Assembly: GCF_030063355.1 (NCBI RefSeq)
Contig: NZ_JASISZ010000068.1
Location: 3,035 to 44,903, forward strand
Origin: Streptomyces sp. PH10-H1
Lineage (GTDB): Bacteria; Actinomycetota; Actinomycetes; Streptomycetales; Streptomycetaceae
Direction: 5' to 3'
DNA length: 41,869 bases
Under the pieces are notes generated by a model, which saw only the letters and a list, made by a program, of their open reading frames with translations, did not search any database and had not been told where the DNA came from. A program made the position numbers and the translations under genes. Shown here in pieces: positions 32,674 to 39,629 of the stretch. Numbering within the stretch: position 1 is the first letter of the stretch; each line of letters starts with the position of its first letter.

Positions 32674-33514
32674 CAGTAATTCCCGTGGAAGCGGGTCCTC
32701 CGGTCGCGGGAAAAGAGTCCGCCGGCAGCCTGCCGGGATAATCGAGCGGGCCGAACCGGACCCGGTCGACGTCGCTTTGGGGAGCGCTGCGTCATCCGGC
32801 GGCGACACGCGCCACGACACCGACAGCGCTCCGGCGACGCCGCAGCGACGCCGCGGCGACACGTCAGCCGACGACGCGGCGCCTTCCGATGACGCCGACA
32901 ACGACACGACGCCGAAGCGTCCGGCGACATCGGGGCGACATGACGCCGGATCGCGTCACGACATCGCATCCGGCGACACGACGCCTCACGGCGACATGGC
33001 GACACGGCGACACCGAACGCAGCGACACCGCGACGCCCCGGATGTCGCCGACATCCCCCCGGACGACACGACCCACGCAGAAGGAGAAGGCGACATGACG
33101 CCGACAACATCAGCGCCCCCGGCGCCGGCCCCGACACGCAAACCGTCCGCCGCCAAGTCGCCGGGCCGCCGCAAGCCCGCCCTCGCGCTCCCGCTGGAGC
33201 CAGCCGAGCAGGAGCCGGTGAAGTCCCACAGCTTCTCCCTGCCCGACTCCCTGATGGCCCGGCTGCGCGCAGCGGTGTGGCACACCCAGACCAAGGAGGA
33301 CGGATACGAGAACGCCAGCCAGCTCGTGCGCGAGGTCCTGGCCGATGAGATCGAGCGCCTGGAGGCGAAGTACAACCGCGGCCGACCCTTCCCCAGCGTG
33401 GGGAGACTGCGCACCGGTCCGAGCCCCGAGGGCGCTGTACGGGGCGCCCAGATCCGGGCTGCCAACCGCCGTGCAGCCAAGGAGGCAGGCGGCTCAAGCG
33501 GCGACAGAACGTAG
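32663..33514 (+). CDS. Ribbon-helix-helix partner protein, disordered N-terminus (283 aa)
   Basis: The first 180 residues are low complexity, rich in Asp, Arg, Thr, His and Pro, and lie over an octamer repeat array in the DNA (32801-33096). The C-terminal domain (about 188-265) begins KSHSFSLPDSLMARLRAAVW, then NASQLVREVLADEIERLEAKYN, a ribbon-helix-helix fold as in ParB/ParG-type centromere-binding proteins, followed by a basic tail. The overlap with the ParA-like gene makes a ParA-RHH pair. It may bind the octamers in its own gene, the way small RHH centromere proteins bind tandem short repeats. A role in transfer rather than segregation is equally possible given the translocase downstream. 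Confidence 0.7.
   Translation: MASDSNSRGSGSSGRGKRVRRQPAGIIERAEPDPVDVALGSAASSGGDTRHDTDSAPATPQRRRGDTSADDAAPSDDADNDTTPKRPATSGRHDAGSRHDIASGDTTPHGDMATRRHRTQRHRDAPDVADIPPDDTTHAEGEGDMTPTTSAPPAPAPTRKPSAAKSPGRRKPALALPLEPAEQEPVKSHSFSLPDSLMARLRAAVWHTQTKEDGYENASQLVREVLADEIERLEAKYNRGRPFPSVGRLRTGPSPEGAVRGAQIRAANRRAAKEAGGSSGDRT
32801..33096 (+). repeat. GGCGACAY octamer array
   Basis: GGCGACAC or GGCGACAT starts at 32801, 32855, 32923, 32934, 32972, 32990, 32998, 33006 and 33089; three copies are directly tandem (32990-33013). A near copy AGCGACAC is at 33021. Tandem copies fall in all three reading frames, so the repetition is in the DNA and not a by-product of a protein repeat. More scattered copies continue into the translocase gene (34080, 34285; variants at 34157 and 34257). 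It is a candidate binding array for the RHH protein or a recognition site of the FtsK/TraB-like translocase. Confidence 0.7.
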
Positions 33515-33525
33515 CCAGGCGAACG

Positions 33526-33551
33526 AAAAATCCCGCCCTCGAAGGGGCGGG
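33526..33551 (-). terminator. Rho-independent terminator facing the minus strand
   Basis: On the minus strand CCCGCCC (33551-33545), six bases, GGGCGGG, A, then TTTTT form a classic terminator. The flanking genes are on the plus strand, so the T-run is on the wrong side for the gene ending at 33514. It implies a minus-strand RNA antisense to the translocase leader. Palindrome AGCTAAG-CC-CTTAGCT (33563-33578) and CTTAGCTTAGC (33601-33611) lie upstream on that strand, and TTGACA (33618-33623) beyond them, without a clear -10. Confidence 0.5.
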
Positions 33552-33672
33552 GAGTGGATGGAAGCTAAGCCCTTAGCTACTCGTTCCTGCGTTGCAGAGC
33601 CTTAGCTTAGCATCCGCTGTCAAGCCCAGAGAGAAGGGGCGCGCCCCTTCCCCAGGTCACAGGAGGTGAACC

Positions 33673-35664
33673 ATGGCACCACCCAGTCCCACCCCCGACA
33701 CCGCGGATCGCTCGCCCGTCGTGGCGGCACTGATGTACGGCATCGGCCTGGCCTTGATCGGCTACGCCGCAAGCAGCCTGCTCCACCAACCCCAGATCCT
33801 TCCCCCCGCTCTGGGCGCGGCGGTCGCGCTGGTGGTCATCGCCGCGATCGTCGGCACATGGCACCAGCGCCGCAGCCGGCCGATACGCGATCTCACCGCC
33901 GCCCTGGCCCTGGTGCTGCGTCCGGACTCGACGCAAGGCATGGTCCAAGGCAGCCGCCGGAAGAAGGGCATCCCCACCCGGCTCAAGATCAAGTACCCGC
34001 CGGGCTTTGACGAGAAGGACGCCAAGGCGCGCGCCAAGGTCCGCGAGATCATCGCCACCCGGCTCGGCGGCACGGTCGAGGCGACATGGCAGCCGACCAA
34101 ACGCGTCATCGTCTGCCGTATCGAGCTGACGCCCGGGGCGACGGACATCGTAGACAGCGACACGCCGCCCGTGGCTACGACGACAGACGACACCCAGGAG
34201 CAGACGCGTCTGCGCGGACGGGCGTCAGGCGTCATCCAGTCGATCATGGGAACGACGGCGACAGTCGAGCGAGTGTCGTTCGACGGCGACACGCCCAACC
34301 GCATCGACGTCAGCTACACGACCACGACACGCGATCTCTCCCACAACTTCCGCAGCCGTGTCGTCCTGCAGCTCGACACGAAGATGCCCGGCCAGTGGCG
34401 CGACATCTGGGATCACGAGAACGACAGGGTTCATTTTGAATTGCGCCCGCCCTTTCCGGAGAACGTGCGCTATCCAGTGGACCGTAAGCCCGAGGGATTC
34501 GAGCTTCCGTATGCGGTGACAGAGACCAACCAAATCGAGGCATGGAAACTCGGAAGCAAGAATCCGCACTGCCTGGTAGTCGGCCCGACGGGAAGCGGCA
34601 AGACGGTATTTATCCGCAACCTTGTCGCGGGAGCACGCGCCCTGAATGTTCCGGTCGTCCTGTGCGACCCCAAAATGACCGAGTACCTGGATTTCGAAGG
34701 CATGCCCGGCGTCACTCTTGTCACCGACATCGAGGACATCGCGTCGGCCATCACCCGGGCGAACTACGAGATGATGGATCGCTACGAGCAAATCAAGAAC
34801 CGTACGGCACGAAAGGGCTCGTTCGGGAAGGTGTTGATTATTCTCGATGAGTTCTTCATCTTCAAGGAGGCTATTCACGAGGTCTGGCAGCAGATGAAGG
34901 CGGAGAACAAGGAGCTAAAGGGCCGGGAGCATCCGTGCCTCAGCCATTGGAAGCGCATGGTGGTCCTGGCCCGGACCGCAGAGATGCACCTCGTAGTGGG
35001 CATCCAGCGCCCGGACAGCGAGTTCTTGACCGGCCTGGCCCGCGACTCGTTCCGCAAGCGCGTCAGTCTCGACCGGGCCACGCCCGAGGCCGCGAAGATG
35101 ATGTGGGGCGACTATCGGACCGGCACCGACTTGCCCAGCATCCAAGGCCGGGCGATGACCAACACCGACGCCGGAACGGAGCAGGTCCAGGTTCTGCGCC
35201 TGCTCACCCCAAGCGATGAAGACGCCTACGACGCAGCCGACGCCGATGTATGGGAGCGGCTGGTCGAGAAGTTCGCCCAGCCGGCGAACCGTGCTGGCGG
35301 CGACCCGCTGGCGTTCCTGGGGAACATCGGCTCTCGCACGGCAAGGGAGCTGCGGTTCGACAGCAGCAAGGCGCTACCGCCCGCAGTCGACCTTGGGAAG
35401 GCTGAAGAGCCCAGCGAGGCGGTCGAGACCGCCAGCGTTATCGGTGAGGAGGAGTTGGAGGAGGTTGGGGTCTACGAGCTGGAGGCCGGCGACGAAATCA
35501 CCCTTGAAGACGACACCCCCGTGACCATCACTGACCTGCACTACGGCGAGGAGGACGACCGCGAGTGGGTCGAGATCACGTACAGCAGTGAGGACGGAGA
35601 CACCGGCAGCATCGACCTGGACGTCGATGACGTGGTCACCCGTCGACCCAGGTCCGCTAGCTGA
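33673..35664 (+). CDS. FtsK/SpoIIIE-type DNA translocase, TraB-like (663 aa)
   Basis: A membrane-anchored motor that would pump double-stranded DNA, as TraB does in Streptomyces mating, or act as coupling protein for the T4SS. Two membrane helices (about residues 16-37 and 42-63) lead to a cytoplasmic part. Walker A is VGPTGSGKT (about 303-311) and Walker B is VLIILDEFF (about 387-395), followed by ARTAEMHLVVGIQRPDSEFL, the conserved FtsK segment after Walker B. The last 110 residues are acidic and lack an obvious gamma winged helix. AGGAGGTGAACC before the ATG is an ideal ribosome site. It is longer than typical VirD4-like actinobacterial proteins of the same motor core. Confidence 0.85.
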   Translation: MAPPSPTPDTADRSPVVAALMYGIGLALIGYAASSLLHQPQILPPALGAAVALVVIAAIVGTWHQRRSRPIRDLTAALALVLRPDSTQGMVQGSRRKKGIPTRLKIKYPPGFDEKDAKARAKVREIIATRLGGTVEATWQPTKRVIVCRIELTPGATDIVDSDTPPVATTTDDTQEQTRLRGRASGVIQSIMGTTATVERVSFDGDTPNRIDVSYTTTTRDLSHNFRSRVVLQLDTKMPGQWRDIWDHENDRVHFELRPPFPENVRYPVDRKPEGFELPYAVTETNQIEAWKLGSKNPHCLVVGPTGSGKTVFIRNLVAGARALNVPVVLCDPKMTEYLDFEGMPGVTLVTDIEDIASAITRANYEMMDRYEQIKNRTARKGSFGKVLIILDEFFIFKEAIHEVWQQMKAENKELKGREHPCLSHWKRMVVLARTAEMHLVVGIQRPDSEFLTGLARDSFRKRVSLDRATPEAAKMMWGDYRTGTDLPSIQGRAMTNTDAGTEQVQVLRLLTPSDEDAYDAADADVWERLVEKFAQPANRAGGDPLAFLGNIGSRTARELRFDSSKALPPAVDLGKAEEPSEAVETASVIGEEELEEVGVYELEAGDEITLEDDTPVTITDLHYGEEDDREWVEITYSSEDGDTGSIDLDVDDVVTRRPRSAS

Positions 35665-35715
35665 ACAGGCGCAGGCACAGCGCCCCCATTGGACCCGAGT
35701 CCTGCAGGGGTACCG

Positions 35716-35776
35716 GGGCAGACAGAGCGAGTCCGCAACCGGCTTCCGTGGTTGCGGACTCGCTCCGTCTGCCCCG
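35716..35776. terminator. 26-bp hairpin between convergent genes
   Basis: Arms of 26 bp with one mismatch around a nine-base loop lie between the translocase gene and the convergent gene ending at 35785. It is a strong bidirectional terminator. Confidence 0.8.
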
Positions 35777-35784
35777 GGGCGGGC

Positions 35785-36513
35785 TCAGGCGCGCGCTCGC
35801 AGGTGGCGGATCGTCGCGCACGGCCCGGTGGTCGCGCAGTGGGACTCCGAAGTCGTCACCGGGTTGTTCAGGTTGTGGATGTCGTTGGCCACTGCCGTGA
35901 TGACCTCCGCGATGCGGGAATCGATGGGCTGGCACTGCTCGGCGTGGCGGCGGATGTGTACACGAGCGTTGCGGGCGATCCAGCGCCGATCCTGCGGCCC
36001 GCGGTTGGGGAATCCGACGTGGTTGTCGCTCTTGGCCGAGGGATGGCAGCGCTCGCAGTGGTAGCCCACCATTAACGTCGCCACTCCGTCGGGGTCTGTC
36101 TCGATGTACTCGTACACAGTGACCTTGCCGCCCAGCGGATGGTCGAACTCGGTGATGATCCCTTGGCCGCCCGGGTTCCAGGTGTTGGTCGGGATGTAGT
36201 CGTCCCAGGCCTTCTCCTGCGGCCAGAACGCGTACACCACGCCCTGGGAGACATCGAGCACGGCGCTGCCGTCGGTGATGGCGTGGTACGCCTCGATCTG
36301 GTGGACGGGTCCGATGTAGGTGAGGGAGTGCTCCTCGCTCTCCAGGAACGCCAGCCCGTACCCGTCGGGTCGGCGGTGTTCGGGACGGATGAAGTCCTCC
36401 CGCGCCTGGAACGTCGGGTCGTCCGGGGTGAGGACGCTGACGATCGAGACCCGGTACGCGTCGGCGCGGGTCACGTAGGTGGGGTTGTCCTCGCTGACGG
36501 TGTGTGCGGTCAT
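35785..36513 (-). CDS. Unknown protein with zinc-finger-like C-terminus (242 aa)
   Basis: I do not recognise the family. The N-terminal two thirds are beta-rich with many aromatic residues (YGLAFLESEEHSLTYIGPVH, GVVYAFWPQEKAWDDYIPTN). Near residue 153 comes YHCERCHPSA, followed about 35 residues later by ARVHIRRHAEQC: a Cys2...His/Cys arrangement that could bind zinc. The ATG has AAGGA 7 bases upstream. It closes the minus-strand set at 35.8-37.5 kb, and a hairpin follows its stop. No enzymatic motif is visible; nucleic acid binding is possible from the finger-like tail. Confidence 0.65.
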   Translation of the reverse strand: MTAHTVSEDNPTYVTRADAYRVSIVSVLTPDDPTFQAREDFIRPEHRRPDGYGLAFLESEEHSLTYIGPVHQIEAYHAITDGSAVLDVSQGVVYAFWPQEKAWDDYIPTNTWNPGGQGIITEFDHPLGGKVTVYEYIETDPDGVATLMVGYHCERCHPSAKSDNHVGFPNRGPQDRRWIARNARVHIRRHAEQCQPIDSRIAEVITAVANDIHNLNNPVTTSESHCATTGPCATIRHLRARA

Positions 36514-36538
36514 GGCGGTGTCCTTGCTGCCGTGGGGA

Positions 36539-36721
36539 TCAGGCTCTGTCGTCGGGGTCCACCAGGAGCGTCATCCCGGCGGGCAGTTCAGGCCGGGGTT
36601 CGCCGGCCTCCTTGGCTTCCTTCCGGCGCTGCAGATAGTCCCGGAAGGCGTCGACCGCAGCGGCGTCGCCGGGCGTCAGTCGGGTGCGCCGGTCGTTCCC
36701 GCAGCGGCCGGCACCCGTCAC
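36539..36721 (-). CDS. Small unknown protein (60 aa)
   Basis: GTG start overlapping the stop of the HTH gene (GTGA). The sequence LTPGDAAAVDAFRDYLQRRKEAKEAG suggests one long amphipathic helix, and the end PAGMTLLVDPDD is a short strand. It is kept because of the coupling and normal third-position GC; the small size leaves doubt. Confidence 0.5.
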   Translation of the reverse strand: MTGAGRCGNDRRTRLTPGDAAAVDAFRDYLQRRKEAKEAGEPRPELPAGMTLLVDPDDRA

Positions 36722-37494
36722 GTGAGGGCGCCGGCCTGCCGCATGACACCGAGGGTTTCGGCCGCGAGGTGGCGCCGGCGTTCGTGGGTCTGGTCGAGGT
36801 CCTGGAGCAGCTGCTCCGCAACGGCCCCGGGGTCGAGCGTCAGGGGTTCGATGGGCGGGTGCCCCTCGGCCAGGATCCGCTGTTCGTAGACCGTGATCTC
36901 ATCACCTACGAAGCCGCCGACGTTGACGGCCGCGGTGGCGCTCTCGACCCAGGCCGCGATGGAGCGCCGGGCATCGTCTACGGCGACCGTGTACGCGTGG
37001 TGGGCGGCCAGCCAGTTGGCCGCGCTGCTCAGGGCCTCCCAGCGGGTCTCGACCAGGTGCAGGGCGCGGTCACGGTCGCGGCGTGCGTGCAGTTCGGTGG
37101 CGAGCAGAGGGCGCAGTTTGTTGTAGCGGTGAACCGTCATGAAGAGCGGGAAAGTACGGGCGACCTCAGCCCTGATGACGTCATCCGCCGCGTCGGCGGG
37201 GTGGTTCTGCTTGAACTGCTCGATGAGGTCCTGGACTTGCTCCAGGTTGCTGCCGTCCATGCCGTCGATGACTACGGGTGCGCTCATGTCGGTCTTCTCC
37301 TTGGGTCGCTGGTCAGGGTCGATGTCGCGGGATCGCAGATCGCTGTAGACGGTGGGCCGTGTCACGCGGGCGGCCTCGGCGAGTGCGGAGATGTTGTTCT
37401 CCCCTTCGTCCCACGCAGCGGCGATCAGGTCGGCCCGGCGGCCGGGTGTGGACCAGGCCCGCAGTGCGGCTAGGGCGTTGTCTCGTCTCGTCAT
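36718..37494 (-). CDS. HTH regulator (258 aa)
   Basis: Residues about 8-55 form an HTH: WSTPGRRADLIAAAWDEGENN, then ISALAEAARVTRPTVYSDLRSR with the recognition helix at RPTVYSDL, similar to TetR/resolvase-type winged or simple HTH. The remaining 200 residues are helical, with LATELHARRDRDRALHLVE and a long C-terminal helix DLDQTHERRRHLAAETL. A perfect inverted repeat TGTAAA-ACGAA-TTTACA lies 13 bases upstream of the ATG and is a plausible autoregulatory site. The ribosome site is weak, so the mRNA may be nearly leaderless. It may be the local repressor of plasmid promoters. Confidence 0.75.
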   Translation of the reverse strand: MTRRDNALAALRAWSTPGRRADLIAAAWDEGENNISALAEAARVTRPTVYSDLRSRDIDPDQRPKEKTDMSAPVVIDGMDGSNLEQVQDLIEQFKQNHPADAADDVIRAEVARTFPLFMTVHRYNKLRPLLATELHARRDRDRALHLVETRWEALSSAANWLAAHHAYTVAVDDARRSIAAWVESATAAVNVGGFVGDEITVYEQRILAEGHPPIEPLTLDPGAVAEQLLQDLDQTHERRRHLAAETLGVMRQAGALT

Positions 37495-37507
37495 GCTTCG
37501 ACGTTAC

Positions 37508-37524
37508 TGTAAAACGAATTTACA
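37508..37524. promoter_or_regulatory. TGTAAA-ACGAA-TTTACA operator candidate
   Basis: A perfect inverted repeat in an AT-rich patch (37500-37545) directly upstream of the HTH gene, with a further TTTTACA at about 37535. It is the likely autoregulatory site of that regulator. Confidence 0.55.
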
Positions 37525-37888
37525 TGGCAAGAAATTTTACACATGTGGCCTGCTTCTTCTGTGGTGGCTGAATTCGCATGCAGCGTGAGCAGCGCGCCCT
37601 GACCACACGTCACCCGTACGAGGCCTCGCCTGTGTTGATCGCGCGCATTACCGTGCTGGTACCGCCTGGGGGCGGCGGCCCGTCCTTCCATTCGGTGAGG
37701 ACGGGCCGCACCCAGGGGGCCCGTGCTCGCGCAGTCCCTGCGCACCCAGCAGCCGCACGTCGACGCAGGCCACCCTCTGGTGTGTTGTCTTGGCGGCTGC
37801 TGACAGCCCGAAGGCCCGCACCAATCGGCGCAGGCCTTCGGGCTGTCAGCAGCCGACCTGTTCGAGGTCGGCTGCGGGAAGTGCGGGT
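37525..37888. terminator. Gene-free gap with two hairpins
   Basis: No convincing gene. A hairpin with 12-bp arms (37675-37686 and 37698-37709) and one with perfect 23-bp arms around 16 bases (37794-37816 and 37833-37855) are present. The second lies 34 bases past the Prim-Pol gene stop and is its probable terminator. Confidence 0.65.
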
Positions 37889-38614
37889 CTATTCCGGCCG
37901 GTGCAGTAGGGCGGCGATCCAGTCGGGCAGCGGCGCCACGGGCACGTCGCGGACGATGGCGTACGCCCGCCCGCCGACGACTGAGCCGGGCCCGACGAGG
38001 TAGCCGCCGCTGCGGCGGCCGGGGCCACGGACGTCGATCCCTGACCCGAGCGCGGTACGCCCGCCGGAGGTGCTGCCGATGGTGCAGTCGGCCAGCACCC
38101 GGAAGTAGAGGTGCCGGCCTCCGGAAGGGGTGGCCACGGCGAAAGTCGTGGGGACCGCCTCTCCGAGCCGGTCGGCCAGGGCGGCTAGGACGCCGGGCCC
38201 ATCGTCGTCGCCGTGGACGTCCAGGTCCAGGGCGACGACCTGGGAGGCCCGGCAGCCGATGCCGACCCCGCGCCCGGCGAGCAGTTCGGGCAGCAGGGTC
38301 TCGTCCAGGGTGGCTTGGCGTTGCCACCCGCGTTCGGGGACTCGGCCGCCGATCGGCAGGGGGAAGACGGCCAGGCCCCGCCGGAGCGCGGTCCGCGCGG
38401 CGGCGAGGACCTGCGGGCACTCTGCGGACCAGTGCCAGAGCTGCACCGGGTTGCGGCGGTGCTCTGGGCAGTCGTCGCGCTCGCTGCCGTCGGCGACGGC
38501 TCCGCAGTCGACCTTGGGGCAGGTGCACGCACGGAAGGCGCTGCCTCCGTAGGGTCTTCCGTGCCGTACGGATCCGCTCGCGGTGATGACGGCCTGGACG
38601 TCGCGAATGCTCAC
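37889..38614 (-). CDS. Stand-alone Prim-Pol domain protein (241 aa)
   Basis: An archaeo-eukaryotic primase type domain (bifunctional DNA primase/polymerase, N-terminal family). The active site reads VVALDLDVHGD (about residues 125-135, metal-binding Asp pair), then TPSGGRHLYFRV (about 163-174) and GIDVRGPGRRSGGYLVGPGS (about 190-209), all conserved. The first 60 residues add a Cys/His cluster (CTCPKVDC...CPEHR), probably zinc-binding. No helicase or HTH follows, unlike phage or plasmid primases, so it may work with the tap-linked helicase or in gap filling and end joining. GTG start overlaps the upstream Cys-rich gene (GTGA). Confidence 0.85.
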   Translation of the reverse strand: MSIRDVQAVITASGSVRHGRPYGGSAFRACTCPKVDCGAVADGSERDDCPEHRRNPVQLWHWSAECPQVLAAARTALRRGLAVFPLPIGGRVPERGWQRQATLDETLLPELLAGRGVGIGCRASQVVALDLDVHGDDDGPGVLAALADRLGEAVPTTFAVATPSGGRHLYFRVLADCTIGSTSGGRTALGSGIDVRGPGRRSGGYLVGPGSVVGGRAYAIVRDVPVAPLPDWIAALLHRPE

Positions 38615-39357
38615 GCGACCTCATCCTCCTCGTCGTCATAACAGCAGCATTCGCCGTACGGGTCGTTGCCGCTGCCGGCGCCGCACTCCCGACAGCCGTA
38701 GGAGTCGTGCTCGTCGTCGTTGGCGTATTCGGCGTGGCGCCAGCCGGTGCAGTCGTGGGAGCAGCCGCAACCGTCGCATTCGGGGCAGGCCATGCCGCCG
38801 GTCCAGCCGCAGGTGCGGCAGAGCAATGGGGAGCCGGCTTGCCGCACTCCCGCGTACGCGTCCGGATCCTGGTCGTCATCGGCATCGGCCTGGGTGTCGC
38901 CCCAGGGCAGGTCCGGCTGCTCGATCTCGGATTCCTCGATGTCCCCGCAGACGGCGCACTCGTGGACGTCGAACCAGGTGGTGATGACGTCGCGGGCGGC
39001 GAGTCGGTCGACGTGGACCTGGAGGCCGGCGCAGTGCTGCGGATCGTCTGTGGGCAGGATGTCGCAGGGTTTGCCGTGGTCGCAGCCGCCGGAGCAGCGG
39101 CACGGCGCGTGCGCAGGGCTGCTGCGCCAGAGGGATTCGGCGCGGGCTTTCTGGGCGGGGGTGGCGTGGGCGGGCAGCGCGCGGACGCCCAGTTCCTCGG
39201 CGGTGATGCCGTCGGCGGCCTCGGCCGCGGTGGGCTGCAGGACGTAGACGAGGGTGCCGGCCTGTTCGCGAACGCTCGCCAGGGCTTGGGTGTAGCCCAT
39301 GCCTTCGGCTGCCTGGAGTTCGCGGGCGCGCTGCTGGAGCGTGCTGCGCTTGGTCAT
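38611..39357 (-). CDS. Cysteine-rich multi-zinc-finger protein (248 aa)
   Basis: The first 75 residues are helical (LQQRARELQAAEGMGYTQAL). Beyond this come several Cys/His clusters: CRCSGGCDHGKPC (about residue 85), HECAVCGD (about 130), LCRTCGW (about 178), CPECDGCGC (about 190) and YGCRECGAGSG, then CCCYDDEEDE at the end. Five or more zinc sites are likely. ATG 39357 has AGGAGA upstream. It is coupled by overlap to the Prim-Pol gene, so a complex that handles DNA is plausible, as inference. I know no named family for it. Confidence 0.7.
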   Translation of the reverse strand: MTKRSTLQQRARELQAAEGMGYTQALASVREQAGTLVYVLQPTAAEAADGITAEELGVRALPAHATPAQKARAESLWRSSPAHAPCRCSGGCDHGKPCDILPTDDPQHCAGLQVHVDRLAARDVITTWFDVHECAVCGDIEESEIEQPDLPWGDTQADADDDQDPDAYAGVRQAGSPLLCRTCGWTGGMACPECDGCGCSHDCTGWRHAEYANDDEHDSYGCRECGAGSGNDPYGECCCYDDEEDEVA

Positions 39358-39578
39358 GGTGTCTCCTGACCCGGCAAGGGGTTCCCACGCAACCCGCCGG
39401 TAAGGAGCGGGACAGGGCAATGCACGCGGTGATCACGGATCCCGGAGGACCTTCTACCGTCGGTGCCTGGCTGCGTGGGCGCTCAAGCGGCGGTATGGGC
39501 GTACGGCGTTGCCCTGGAAATCAACGCTACCGGAGAGGGCCGACAGCAGGATGCAGTCTGACTGCGCGCGTCATGAGG

Positions 39579-39610
39579 ATGGCCCGGCGCCAACCGCTGC
39601 GCCGGGCCAT
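39579..39610 (-). terminator. Terminator hairpin after the DUF2637-type gene
   Basis: Perfect 12-bp arms (ATGGCCCGGCGC and complement) around eight bases lie 20 bases beyond the stop at 39630. The rest of 39358-39629 shows nothing recognisable. Confidence 0.7.
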
Positions 39611-39629
39611 TCCCTCACCGCTAATGGGG

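Noticed and set aside
32801..33096. CRISPR array
   Set aside because: Repeats are 8 bp with irregular spacing, inside a coding gene, with no cas genes nearby.
37491..38885. Minus-strand open frame of 464 codons overlapping the Prim-Pol gene in another frame
   Set aside because: It is Arg/Pro-rich shadow sequence, while the alternative frame holds intact primase motifs.
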